Positions 1-7,590 of a stretch of 64,000 nt of DNA are shown here, piece by piece (the first letter of the stretch is position 1; each line of letters starts with the position of its first letter). The notes under the pieces were generated by a model. That model was not told the DNA's origin. It made no database searches and saw nothing but the letters and a program-made list of their open reading frames with translations. Position numbers and translations under genes: made by a program. Source of the stretch: Mycobacterium sp. (GTDB taxonomy: Bacteria; Actinomycetota; Actinomycetes; Mycobacteriales; Mycobacteriaceae); assembly GCF_002863225.1 (NCBI RefSeq), contig NZ_PKEK01000022.1, forward strand, positions 1-64,000, read 5' to 3'.

Positions 1-897
1 GCGGGCGCTCTCGTCGTTTTCGTCGTCGCGTTTGTCTTCGGGCGCCAGGATGCGACGGCTGGCGATTGGTTTGCCCGCAATACGTTTGACGACTTCGGGC
101 GCGGTCTGCGGTGTCGTAATGCGACCTTGCACCGGGGCGCCGTTTTTGACCGACGGCGGGACGACGCGCTTGGTCTCGGCCTTGTTGTCGCCTCCGCCCG
201 CGCCGGCGCCACCGGCACCGGGCGGCATCATCGGCATGCCGCCGCCCATCCCACCGCGCGCTCCCGCGCCTTCGGCGGCGGGCGGCGAGGTCACGGGCAC
301 TTGCTGCGACGACATCGGAACCGTGCCCGCTGACGGAACCGGTGGCGGCCCAAGGTTTCCGGCCGGGGTGGTCGCACCAGCGAGCCCGGCACCACCGCCG
401 CCGGCGCCCAACCCAGCACCGCCCGCACCGAGCGCGCCGCCCAGGGCGTCGGCGGGGAGCGAGGCACCGGCACCCGCTCCGGCTTTGCCGACACTGCTGG
501 CCAGTTGCTGGCCGACCTGCATGCCTTGTTGCATGGCTTGATTCATGCCTTGGGTCAAGCCTTGGAACATCTGAGTGAACGCTTGCATGAACTGCTGCGG
601 CATCTGGGTGGCGGAACTCATCAGCTGCTGAAGTTGTTGGCTGGCCTGCTGATCGTTCGCGGGGAACTGCTGCATCGCGTCGCCGGTCTTCTCGCCGCGC
701 TTTGCGTGACCCGCCGCCGCGTCCGCCGCGTCCTGGGGGTCACCGGCGTTCCCGGCGAGCCCGAGGGTGGCGAGTAGCTGACTCATCAGCGAGGTCCCCG
801 ACGCGATCTGATCGGGCGTCAACGGCGGTGGCGGCGGCAGACCCAACGCCTGCGCAAGCTGGCCGGGGTTGATCTGTACCTCGTCTTGTCCGCCCAT
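1..897 (-). CDS. Gln/Met/Gly/Ala-rich hypothetical protein, C-terminus beyond the window
   Basis: The frame is open from an ATG at 895-897 to the window edge, giving 299 visible residues and no stop. A GGAAG ribosome binding site lies just upstream. The N-terminus (MGGQDEVQINPGQLAQALGL) leads into a Pro stretch. A Gln/Met-rich middle follows at about residues 75-130 with repeated MQQF and QGM units, then a Gly/Ala-rich low-complexity linker, then a charged tail with KRVVPP and RRILAPEDKR. No enzyme motif or membrane segment is visible. The gene begins 11 nt after the DUF5632-type gene at 909-3080 and is surely cotranscribed with it. From memory this pairing resembles Rv2082-Rv2083 of M. tuberculosis, so it may be that gene's partner. 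The function is unknown. Confidence 0.7.
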   Translation of the reverse strand, partial: MGGQDEVQINPGQLAQALGLPPPPPLTPDQIASGTSLMSQLLATLGLAGNAGDPQDAADAAAGHAKRGEKTGDAMQQFPANDQQASQQLQQLMSSATQMPQQFMQAFTQMFQGLTQGMNQAMQQGMQVGQQLASSVGKAGAGAGASLPADALGGALGAGGAGLGAGGGGAGLAGATTPAGNLGPPPVPSAGTVPMSSQQVPVTSPPAAEGAGARGGMGGGMPMMPPGAGGAGAGGGDNKAETKRVVPPSVKNGAPVQGRITTPQTAPEVVKRIAGKPIASRRILAPEDKRDDENDESAR

Positions 898-908
898 GAA
901 TCTTCCTT

Positions 909-3080
909 CTAGGAGACGCGGTTCAGCGCCTGAAACCAGGCGAAGTGGTAGTTGGCCCCGTTGGTGTCGGAAGCTGCCAGTGCTTCGATCGACGCCAGCA
1001 ACTGCCAGTTCGCGACTGCGGCGCCGTCGACATCGTCGGGGTAGGCGTCCAGCACCCGGTCGCGCAACATTGCAAGATGCTGGTGGAGAAACTCGACTTC
1101 GTTGTCGACAACGCCTGTGCCGGCTGACGCGGCCTTGGCCAAGGTGTGCGCCATCTGCGGCAGCCCATCCCGCCAGTTGGTCGCCTGGCCCAGCTCCCAG
1201 CCGAGTTCGTCGACAGCCGGCACCTGTCGCGGACGCGGCGAGGTAGGGATCGGCTCATCGTCAACCGGTGACTCCGGAAGGTAGTGCAACGGGGTGTAGC
1301 TAGCCGACGCGCTCACCTCGCCGAGCAGCATTTCGAGGTCGCCGCGACGTTCACCTGGTTCGAGCAGAGTCACCACCGAGGGGATAGCGATATTTGGCGG
1401 GATCCAACCGCTCGCAAGGTCGGTCGCCAGAATGGTTGTGCCGTCAGCTTGTTCGCCGGCAGCCCATCGCAGACGGGGCTCTTGGCTGGCGACGAAGTCG
1501 ACCAACCGCTGCAGACGGGCCTTCGCGGTGGCGGCTGCCGAGGCTGCACCTGCGGCCGCGCCGCCCGCCGCTGCGGCGACGGCCTGCTCGCCGATGCCGG
1601 CCGGCGCCGGGTGCGCCATCGCGGCTGTCGGCGGCGTGCGAACGACGGGCTGCGCGAGTCCACCGGCTCCGGCCGACGGGCTGACGGGAGCGGAGGCTGG
1701 TGAGGCAGCTGAAGATACCGAGGAGATCGCCGACGGGCTCGACGGAATCGTGGGCGCCGAGATCGTCGGGGTGGGCGGTCGGATGTCGGAGCCGTAGGTT
1801 GGCAGCGGCCCGGCCGGTGTCGCAGGGGCTGCGGCTGCAGGGCCCGCCAAATATGCTGGGGCAGAGTCGGTTACCGCTGCATGCGGGGCGACCGGTGCGG
1901 GAGGCGCGGGCGGAGGAGCATCGAACGCGGGCGTGTGACCAGCCGACGCCGGGACGGTCGATCCCGAGAACTCTGAAGGGGGTGGCTGAACCGGTAACTG
2001 CGGCTGGACTGGGCTGGTGACGGGCGGCACGTTGTTGAAGGCGCCTGACATGGGGGTGCCTTGGCCCAAGGCGGGATTCAGGCCTTGCGACAGGGCATTT
2101 GTCGGCTGGAGACCTGCCAGGCCTGCCTGGCCGATGGGGTTCGAGGAGCCGATCGACGACAATCCGCCGGGAGCCATCGGGGTGCTGGCCGCAGGAAGGC
2201 CACCGATACCCGTGGGGCCTCGGACAGCGGATCCGGCATTGGTGGCGGGCATGGAAGGTCCGCCTAAACCTCCACCGCCCAACGGATGGCCTCCGGAGGT
2301 AGTGGCAGGCGGTGGTGCGTCCAGGCCACCGCCTCCCATTGGTTGTGCTGGCACGGTAGAGGCCTGTGTTGGGACAGTTGATGGTGGAGGGGGAGCTTCC
2401 TCTTGCGGCCCTCCAAACGGGGATGACGAGCCTTTCGGCGGTGGCGTAAGCGGACGACCGGACTCGTCGAAAAATGACTTGACCTGCTGTGTGACTGTTT
2501 CTTTGCTGGGAGAACCAAGCATGCGGGTCGTGTCGATCCCGTGCTCTTGAGCAAATTGACGTGCTGTTTTTGAGATTCCGCGACGATCGAGGATCGTTTG
2601 CATCGCCTCAAAAATGTTTTGCGTACAGGGGGCCGCTGCGGTATTAGCTTGCTGCTGACAATCCATAACGACTTCGACAATTTGAGCAAATTTTGCGACA
2701 GGTGTCTCCTTCGACGCCTGAATGTTATCGATCTGATTCTTCCCATTGTTGGCAATGCTGTCCAGCTTGGAATTTAAATCACTGACTACGTCATGGGCAG
2801 AGGTGTGTGCTTTGCTAATCGTTTCATTTATTTCCGCAACATCGTTGGCTTGGTGGATGCCTTGTTGAAAGGCTTCTCGTATACTGTCAGCCGTCATGCC
2901 TTTTTGAAGCCCCGGATTGAGCGATGTCGTTAATTGCTGCGACAGCAACCCTGAGAATTGATGCCATTCAGTTGCCGAAGCCTGCCTTTTCGTCGCTGCA
3001 GCGCCGACAATCCCGAGGTCGGACGGTGGCGTGTCCCACAGCCCAACCAACAGCGGGCGATATGGATTGGCCGACGTCAT
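909..3080 (-). CDS. DUF5631/DUF5632-type mycobacterial protein, 723 aa, mosaic composition
   Basis: The protein is 723 aa and has three parts. Residues 1 to about 210 are predicted helical, polar and Asn/Gln/Lys-rich, with two cysteines (MDCQQ, APCTQN). Residues 210-500 are a Pro/Gly/Ala/Ser low-complexity linker. The last 200 residues carry LRWAAGEQADGTTILATDLA, WIPPNIAIP, LGWELGQATNWRDGLPQM and NYHFAWFQALN. I recognise these as the conserved C-terminus of the Rv3899c/Rv2082 group (DUF5631 and DUF5632, unknown function). Rv2082 is of similar length as I recall. No signal peptide is visible. The ATG overlaps the stop of the upstream membrane-protein gene by 4 nt (ATGA), so translation is coupled. 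The DNA for the N-terminal half (about 2460-3080) is clearly AT-richer than the rest. A role in ESX-linked or toxin-linked loci is only inferred from relatives near cpnT. Confidence 0.75.
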   Translation of the reverse strand: MTSANPYRPLLVGLWDTPPSDLGIVGAAATKRQASATEWHQFSGLLSQQLTTSLNPGLQKGMTADSIREAFQQGIHQANDVAEINETISKAHTSAHDVVSDLNSKLDSIANNGKNQIDNIQASKETPVAKFAQIVEVVMDCQQQANTAAAPCTQNIFEAMQTILDRRGISKTARQFAQEHGIDTTRMLGSPSKETVTQQVKSFFDESGRPLTPPPKGSSSPFGGPQEEAPPPPSTVPTQASTVPAQPMGGGGLDAPPPATTSGGHPLGGGGLGGPSMPATNAGSAVRGPTGIGGLPAASTPMAPGGLSSIGSSNPIGQAGLAGLQPTNALSQGLNPALGQGTPMSGAFNNVPPVTSPVQPQLPVQPPPSEFSGSTVPASAGHTPAFDAPPPAPPAPVAPHAAVTDSAPAYLAGPAAAAPATPAGPLPTYGSDIRPPTPTISAPTIPSSPSAISSVSSAASPASAPVSPSAGAGGLAQPVVRTPPTAAMAHPAPAGIGEQAVAAAAGGAAAGAASAAATAKARLQRLVDFVASQEPRLRWAAGEQADGTTILATDLASGWIPPNIAIPSVVTLLEPGERRGDLEMLLGEVSASASYTPLHYLPESPVDDEPIPTSPRPRQVPAVDELGWELGQATNWRDGLPQMAHTLAKAASAGTGVVDNEVEFLHQHLAMLRDRVLDAYPDDVDGAAVANWQLLASIEALAASDTNGANYHFAWFQALNRVS

Positions 3081-3673
3081 TTACACAAATCCTGAACGCG
3101 CTCGAACGCGGTGTTTCCCTCTTCGATTAATGCGGCTTGACTGGGGTCTGCGTTCTTAGCGCCAGCCAAATAGTTCGCTCCAAGTTCAAGCATTACCTGC
3201 GATAAATGCTGCATTGCATCCGTCAACACGGGCGGCGTTGCAGGACTCAAGTGATCGCGGAGATACCAGCCTCCCGCGATAACCGCCAGTCGGCCGTCCG
3301 CGGCCTGCGCCTCGGCCATCGCGGGGTCGCTGCTTTGCTGCGTGCCGGTACCGGAATGCAACATAGCCCCTTTGTGGACTGTGTCAGCCGCGTTGCATGC
3401 ACGGGCTTTCGCATCCGAGACCTGCTGCGCAGACCAACTCGGAGTCGCGGAATGCGTCTGAGTCGGGGTAGGGGCGGGGCGGAACCAGCCCACTATGGCC
3501 AGTGCTGTAGCGAGCAGCGCAATCGCGAGCGCTGCAAACGTTGGCCAGCGGGATGGCCCCGATGTCGGGGTAGGCCACTGCGGCGGGGGATACGGCCCCG
3601 TCGCCGGCGAAGCAGCTGGAAACCCACTGGCGCTTTGCCCGTAGGAGGGCCCGCTAGGCGGCTGTTCCGACAT
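3077..3673 (-). CDS. Single-pass membrane protein with Pro-rich N-terminus (paralogue A)
   Basis: The protein is 198 aa and starts MSEQPPSGPSYG. This start is preferred to longer in-frame options because the downstream-duplicated paralogue at 4217-4807 starts at the same residue. A Pro/Ser-rich cytoplasmic-type tail of about 50 residues precedes one membrane helix (WPTFAALAIALLATALAIVG), followed by WFRPAPTP and an extracytoplasmic domain of about 120 residues. That domain has two cysteines (KARACNAA and the terminal DLCK) and conserved YLRD, LAGAKNADPSQ and AL I..GN segments. It couples by 4 nt to the DUF5632-type gene. The arrangement resembles membrane proteins next to Rv3899c-Rv3901c. The function is unknown. 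It is probably an anchored partner of the 723-aa protein. Confidence 0.75.
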   Translation of the reverse strand: MSEQPPSGPSYGQSASGFPAASPATGPYPPPQWPTPTSGPSRWPTFAALAIALLATALAIVGWFRPAPTPTQTHSATPSWSAQQVSDAKARACNAADTVHKGAMLHSGTGTQQSSDPAMAEAQAADGRLAVIAGGWYLRDHLSPATPPVLTDAMQHLSQVMLELGANYLAGAKNADPSQAALIEEGNTAFERVQDLCK

Positions 3674-3803
3674 GCGCCAATCGTATCGCCGATCAACGAC
3701 TCGGGTATTCACCATTGCGATCCCCGCCGTGGGTCCCACGTCTCCAGTGAACCCAACTGCCACCCTGACACCCATGTAGCCGCAACGTCCGACTCCTGCC
3801 AGA
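3671..3803. repeat. Duplicated segment, copy A, ending in a dead glutaredoxin-gene start
   Basis: From the MSEQ codons of paralogue A upstream, this stretch aligns with 4805-4937. Shared blocks include GTATTCACCATTGCGATCCC, CCCAACTGCCAC and CGCAACGTCCGACTCCT. In copy B the last block is the beginning of the intact glutaredoxin-like gene (ATG at 4910). Here the same block reads ATG-TAG-CCG-CAA-CGT, so a 2-nt loss puts a stop directly after the start, and similarity ends near 3803. Together with the paralogous genes the duplicated unit is roughly 3077-3803 against 4217-4937. Confidence 0.8.
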
Positions 3804-4216
3804 GTAGGACTTGTCGTTGTGTCACTCGAGGGCGCGCCACTACCATCGACGCTCGCGCCGGCGATGGTCTTGAGTCAGCAAAGTGCCCCAGGCGCTTGGC
3901 CCCGAGGCCTACCTGAGCGGCTGAAACTCTGCCAATCACGCCAAGACTCCGGCGGCTCGTGTGACTACGTGGCAGCGTATAAAAGCGTCCAAGCGGCGGC
4001 GCAAAGGCTTGATGACCGTAAGGGCCGCGATTTTGGAAACTTGCCGACCGATCCGGATTAGTGCACTGCCGGTTGTGGTCTGACGTGCTATTCAGCAAAA
4101 GTCACGCCGGCGACAACGGTCGGCTTTAGCTTGCCGAAACGCAAGCTCCGGAACAGTGCCCGCGAGTCTTGTCTCAGGAATCAGTCGACTCCAGTTTGGC
4201 CGGCTAATTTGTGCCG
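3804..4216. other. Intergenic stretch without a convincing gene
   Basis: About 410 bases separate the dead glutaredoxin start from the stop of paralogue B. Frames that are open here (for example 3819-4061 plus, 3709-4098 minus) have no homology I recognise, no good ribosome binding site and no coding-like third-position bias. The base composition is less GC-rich than in flanking core genes. It probably contains the promoter of the paralogue A operon on the minus strand plus debris from the duplication junction. Confidence 0.5.
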
Positions 4217-4807
4217 TCACTTGCACTCTCCAGCGGCACGGTCAACGGCGTCATTCCCAGCTTTTATAAGCGCCGATTGGGACGGATCAGCGTTTTTGGC
4301 CCCAGCGAGAGCGTTGACTCCGATATCGAGGATCAGTGCTGCGAGTTGGCGGATATCCTTTGCCAGGGGCGCGGGAGTTGCAGGGTCTAAGCGGTCCCTC
4401 AAGTAATCAGCTCCGGCGACGAGCGACAGCTGTGCGTGGGCTGCTTGAGCGTTCGCAGTACCGGGATCATCGTTTGGTGGCGGATTCGTCTGTAAGGCCA
4501 CACCCTTCCGAACCAACTCAAAAGCTTGGCACGCGCGGGTTTTTGCATCAGCGATTTGTTGGTCGGTATAAGCCGGGCCAGATGCTTGCGCCGAGACCGG
4601 CCTAGGCATGGGGCGAAACCATCCCACTATCGCTAGCGCTGTAGCGAGGAGCGCGATCGCGAGCGCTGCAAACGTGGGCCAACGCAAAGCTTGAGATGTC
4701 GGGGTTAGCCATTGCGGCGGAAAATAGGGCCCCGGAGTCGGCGAAGCAGCTGGAATCCTACTTGTACCTTGCCCGAACGAGGGCCCGCCAGGCGTTTGTT
4801 CCGACAT
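4217..4807 (-). CDS. Single-pass membrane protein with Pro-rich N-terminus (paralogue B)
   Basis: The protein is 196 aa and begins MSEQTPGGPSFGQG. The architecture is the same as paralogue A: a Pro-rich tail, the nearly identical helix WPTFAALAIALLATALAIVG, then WFRPMPRP and a diverged extracytoplasmic domain. That domain keeps the AKTRACQA and terminal GECK cysteines and LAGAKNADPSQ. The helix and flanks are almost unchanged while the outer domain differs strongly, which suggests selection or conversion acting differently on the two parts. It lies 543 nt upstream of paralogue A and is divergent from the glutaredoxin-like gene, with about 100 nt between the starts. The function is unknown. 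Confidence 0.75.
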   Translation of the reverse strand: MSEQTPGGPSFGQGTSRIPAASPTPGPYFPPQWLTPTSQALRWPTFAALAIALLATALAIVGWFRPMPRPVSAQASGPAYTDQQIADAKTRACQAFELVRKGVALQTNPPPNDDPGTANAQAAHAQLSLVAGADYLRDRLDPATPAPLAKDIRQLAALILDIGVNALAGAKNADPSQSALIKAGNDAVDRAAGECK

Positions 4808-4937
4808 CTGCCAACGGTATCGCCGATCACCGAACCAGGTATTCACCATTGCGATCCCCACCCGCGGCTTCCACCTCTGCGAATGGACCCAACTGCCACA
4901 CTGAAACCCATGCCCCGCCGCAACGTCCGACTCCTCA
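4805..4937. repeat. Duplicated segment, copy B (functional version)
   Basis: This is the partner of 3671-3803. It spans the start of paralogue B, the intergenic region and the first nine or so codons of the glutaredoxin-like gene. This copy keeps the reading frame (ATG-CCC-CGC-CGC-AAC), so it is probably the ancestral junction and copy A the derived one. Confidence 0.75.
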
Positions 4938-5170
4938 CGCGCGCCGGCTGCTCGATCTGCGACGGCGTCCACGCGCAGCTGGCCAAGCTCGCGCAAGAAC
5001 TCGACTTCGACGTCGAGATCACCGACGTCGACACCGAAGCCCAAGCAGGCAACCCGAAGCTCAGAGCGGAATTCGGCGACCGGCTGCCCGTCGTCCTGCT
5101 CGACGGCCGCGAACACAGCTACTGGGAGCTCGACGAGCCCCGGCTGCGCAAGGATCTGGCCAGGGAGTGA
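4910..5170 (+). CDS. Glutaredoxin-like protein (Rv0508 type)
   Basis: The protein is 86 aa. The start (MPRRNVRLLTRAGCSICD) puts a CSIC dithiol motif at Cys14/Cys17 next to the first beta strand, as in glutaredoxins. It ends with a PVVLLDGRE segment and the usual cis-Pro (LPVV). These small proteins match the glutaredoxin-like/DUF836 family. The natural substrate is unknown. It sits directly before hemA, as Rv0508 does in M. tuberculosis, with 98 nt between them. The promoter and first codons are part of the duplication described at 3671-3803. A longer upstream frame exists but would run through the divergent promoter, so it was not used. Confidence 0.85.
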   Translation: MPRRNVRLLTRAGCSICDGVHAQLAKLAQELDFDVEITDVDTEAQAGNPKLRAEFGDRLPVVLLDGREHSYWELDEPRLRKDLARE

Positions 5171-5268
5171 CTTCCAGCGCAAATTTGGTGGGCCCTCAAG
5201 TAACCGTCTACGGTGGAGAGCAGTCAATTCACCGGTGTTAGCAAGGGAGCAGGCCAGGTGATTCAGCC

Positions 5269-6612
5269 GTGAGCGTGCTGCTTTTCGGTGTGTCGCACCG
5301 TAGCGCCCCGGTCTCCGTTCTGGAGCAGCTCAGCACCGACGAGTCCGAGCAGATCAAGCTCGTCGACCGAATCATGCAGTCGCCGCTGGTGACCGAGGCC
5401 ATGGTGCTCTCCACCTGCAACCGCGTCGAGGTCTATGCCGTCGTCGACGCCTTCCACGGCGGCCTGTCCGCCATCGGCCAGGTACTTGCCGATCACTCCG
5501 GCATGTCGGTCCCGGACCTGACCAAATACGCCTACGTCCGCTACAGCGAAGCCGCCGTCGAGCACTTCTTCGCGGTGGCCAGCGGCCTGGATTCGGCCGT
5601 GGTCGGCGAGGCGCAGGTGCTGGGCCAGGTCCGTCGGGCCTACGCCGCCGCCGAGACCAACCAGACCGTCGGCCGGGTCCTGCACGAGCTGGCCCAGCGC
5701 GCACTGGCGGTCGGCAAGCGGGTGCACTCCGAGACCGGCATCGACGCGGCCGGCGCCTCAGTCGTCTCGGTCGCCCTGGGCATGGCCGACGCCAAAATCG
5801 GTGGCCTGCAAGGCAAGACGGCCGTCGTCGTCGGCGCCGGAGCGATGGGTGCGCTGTCGGCGGCTCACCTGACCCGCGCCGGTATCGGCAGCGTCTACGT
5901 GGTCAACCGCTCGCTGCCTCGCGCTCAGCGGCTGGCCCGCAAGATCCGCGATGCGGGCACCCCGGCTGAGGCGTTGGCGCTGGAGAACCTGTCCGACGCG
6001 CTGGCCGACTCCCACGTCGTGGTCAGCTGTACCGGCGCGGTACGCCCGGTGGTGTCGCTGGCCGATGTACACAACGCCTTGGCCGCCAGCCGCCGCGACG
6101 ACCAGCCGCTGGTGATCTGCGACCTGGGCATGCCGCGCGACGTCGACCCGACGGTGTCGGGGCTTCCCGGCGTCTGGGTGGTCGACATGGACCGCATCCA
6201 GCGCGAACCGTCAGCCAAAGCCGCCGCGGCCGACGCCGATGCGGCCCGCCATCTGGTGGCCGCCGAGGTCGCCACCTATCTGGCCGGCCAGCGGATGGCC
6301 GAGGTCACCCCGACCGTCACCGCCCTGCGCCAGCGCGCAGCCGACGTGGTCGAGGCCGAACTGCTGCGCCTGGACAACCGGCTGCCGGGCCTGGACGCCG
6401 CCCACAAAGACGAGGTGGCTCGCACGGTGCGCCGCGTGGTGGACAAGCTGCTGCACGCTCCCACCGTGCGGATCAAGCAACTGGCCAGCGCACCCGGCGG
6501 TGACAGCTACGCCGAGGCGCTGAGAGAGCTGTTCGAGCTCGACCAGACCGCGGTCGACGCCGTCGCCAATGCGGGCGAATTGCCTTCTGTGCCAACAGAT
6601 TCAGCCGAGTAG
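5269..6612 (+). CDS. hemA: Glutamyl-tRNA reductase
   Basis: The protein is 447 aa with a GTG start ([16 protein letters not shown]). It reduces glutamyl-tRNA to glutamate-1-semialdehyde, the first step of C5 heme synthesis. The catalytic cysteine is in STCNRVEVY (about residue 50). The NADPH domain has [16 protein letters not shown] (about residue 190) and CTGAVRPV. The C-terminal helical dimerisation domain contains [19 protein letters not shown]. The length is normal for the family. hemC follows after 13 nt, so hemA, hemC, hemD and hemB form the usual mycobacterial heme operon. No riboswitch or clear operator is visible in the 98 nt upstream. Confidence 0.97.
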   Translation: MSVLLFGVSHRSAPVSVLEQLSTDESEQIKLVDRIMQSPLVTEAMVLSTCNRVEVYAVVDAFHGGLSAIGQVLADHSGMSVPDLTKYAYVRYSEAAVEHFFAVASGLDSAVVGEAQVLGQVRRAYAAAETNQTVGRVLHELAQRALAVGKRVHSETGIDAAGASVVSVALGMADAKIGGLQGKTAVVVGAGAMGALSAAHLTRAGIGSVYVVNRSLPRAQRLARKIRDAGTPAEALALENLSDALADSHVVVSCTGAVRPVVSLADVHNALAASRRDDQPLVICDLGMPRDVDPTVSGLPGVWVVDMDRIQREPSAKAAAADADAARHLVAAEVATYLAGQRMAEVTPTVTALRQRAADVVEAELLRLDNRLPGLDAAHKDEVARTVRRVVDKLLHAPTVRIKQLASAPGGDSYAEALRELFELDQTAVDAVANAGELPSVPTDSAE

Positions 6613-6625
6613 CCGCTTGGCCGAC

Positions 6626-7552
6626 GTGATTCGGATAGGCACCCGTGGCAGTGTGCTGGCCACTACCCAGGCGGGCATCATTCGCGATGCCCTGCTGGCC
6701 AAAGGACACCAGGCCGAACTGGTGATCATCAGCACCGCGGGCGACCAGTCAGACGAACCGATCGCCGATATCGGTGTCGGCGTTTTCACGACCGCGCTGC
6801 GCGAGGCGATTGATGCCGGCGAGGTCGACATGGCGGTGCATTCCTACAAGGATCTGCCGACCGCGCACGACGGGCGGTTCGTGATCGCCGCTATCCCGCC
6901 TCGTGAAGACGCCCGCGACGCACTGGTGGCCCGCGACGGGTTGGTGCTGGGAGAGCTGCCGAACGGCGCAATCGTGGGCACCTCGTCCCCGCGGCGGGCC
7001 GCGCAGCTTAGAGCACTGGGTCTCGGTTTGGAAATTCGCCCCCTACGAGGCAACCTAGACACCAGGTTGAACAGGGTAAGCAATGGCGATTTGGACGCGA
7101 TCGTGGTTGCCCGGGCGGGTCTGACCCGGCTGGGACGTCTCGACGCCGTCACCGAGACGCTGGAGCCGGTGCAGATGCTGCCGGCGCCGGCTCAGGGGGC
7201 GCTCGCCATCGAGTGCCGCTCCGGGGATTCCCGGCTCGCGACACTGCTTGCAGAGCTGGACGACGCCGACTCCCGAGCGGCCGTCACCGCCGAGCGCGCC
7301 CTGCTCGCCGAACTGGAGGCGGGTTGTTCCGCGCCGGTGGGGGCGATCGCGGAAGTGGTCGAATCGATCGACGAGGACGGCCGCATCTTCGAGGAGTTGT
7401 CGCTGCGCAGCTGTGTGGCGGCGCTGGACGGATCTGATGTGATCCGCGCGTCCGGGATCGGCAGTCCGGATCGGGCACGGGAGCTGGGGCTCTCGGTGGC
7501 CGCCGAGCTGTTCGACTTGGGCGCACGGGAAGTCATGTCGAGCGCGCGGTAA
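6626..7552 (+). CDS. hemC: Porphobilinogen deaminase (hydroxymethylbilane synthase)
   Basis: The protein is 308 aa and polymerises four porphobilinogens into hydroxymethylbilane. The GTG at 6626 ([17 protein letters not shown]) is chosen because mycobacterial HemC begins with these residues. A TTG at 6617 or a start overlapping hemA is possible but less likely. Family motifs include [22 protein letters not shown] and [11 protein letters not shown]. The dipyrromethane-cofactor cysteine is in [10 protein letters not shown]. No strong ribosome binding site is present, and with hemA ending 13 nt earlier expression may depend on coupling. Confidence 0.96.
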   Translation: MIRIGTRGSVLATTQAGIIRDALLAKGHQAELVIISTAGDQSDEPIADIGVGVFTTALREAIDAGEVDMAVHSYKDLPTAHDGRFVIAAIPPREDARDALVARDGLVLGELPNGAIVGTSSPRRAAQLRALGLGLEIRPLRGNLDTRLNRVSNGDLDAIVVARAGLTRLGRLDAVTETLEPVQMLPAPAQGALAIECRSGDSRLATLLAELDDADSRAAVTAERALLAELEAGCSAPVGAIAEVVESIDEDGRIFEELSLRSCVAALDGSDVIRASGIGSPDRARELGLSVAAELFDLGAREVMSSAR

Positions 7553-7590
7553 GCCAAGCGCGCCAACAAGGTAGGTAGGTAGGAGCGACG

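Noticed and set aside
32..541. Pro/Ala-rich plus-strand reading frame
   Set aside because: It mirrors the minus-strand Gly/Ala-rich gene at 1-897, which has a ribosome binding site and fits the operon.
2017..2550. Long Pro/Gly-rich plus-strand frame
   Set aside because: Antisense image of the low-complexity linker of the 723-aa gene; no start signal.
3819..4061. 80-residue plus-strand frame in the gap before the duplicated gene
   Set aside because: No ribosome binding site, no homology recognised, crosses the duplication junction.
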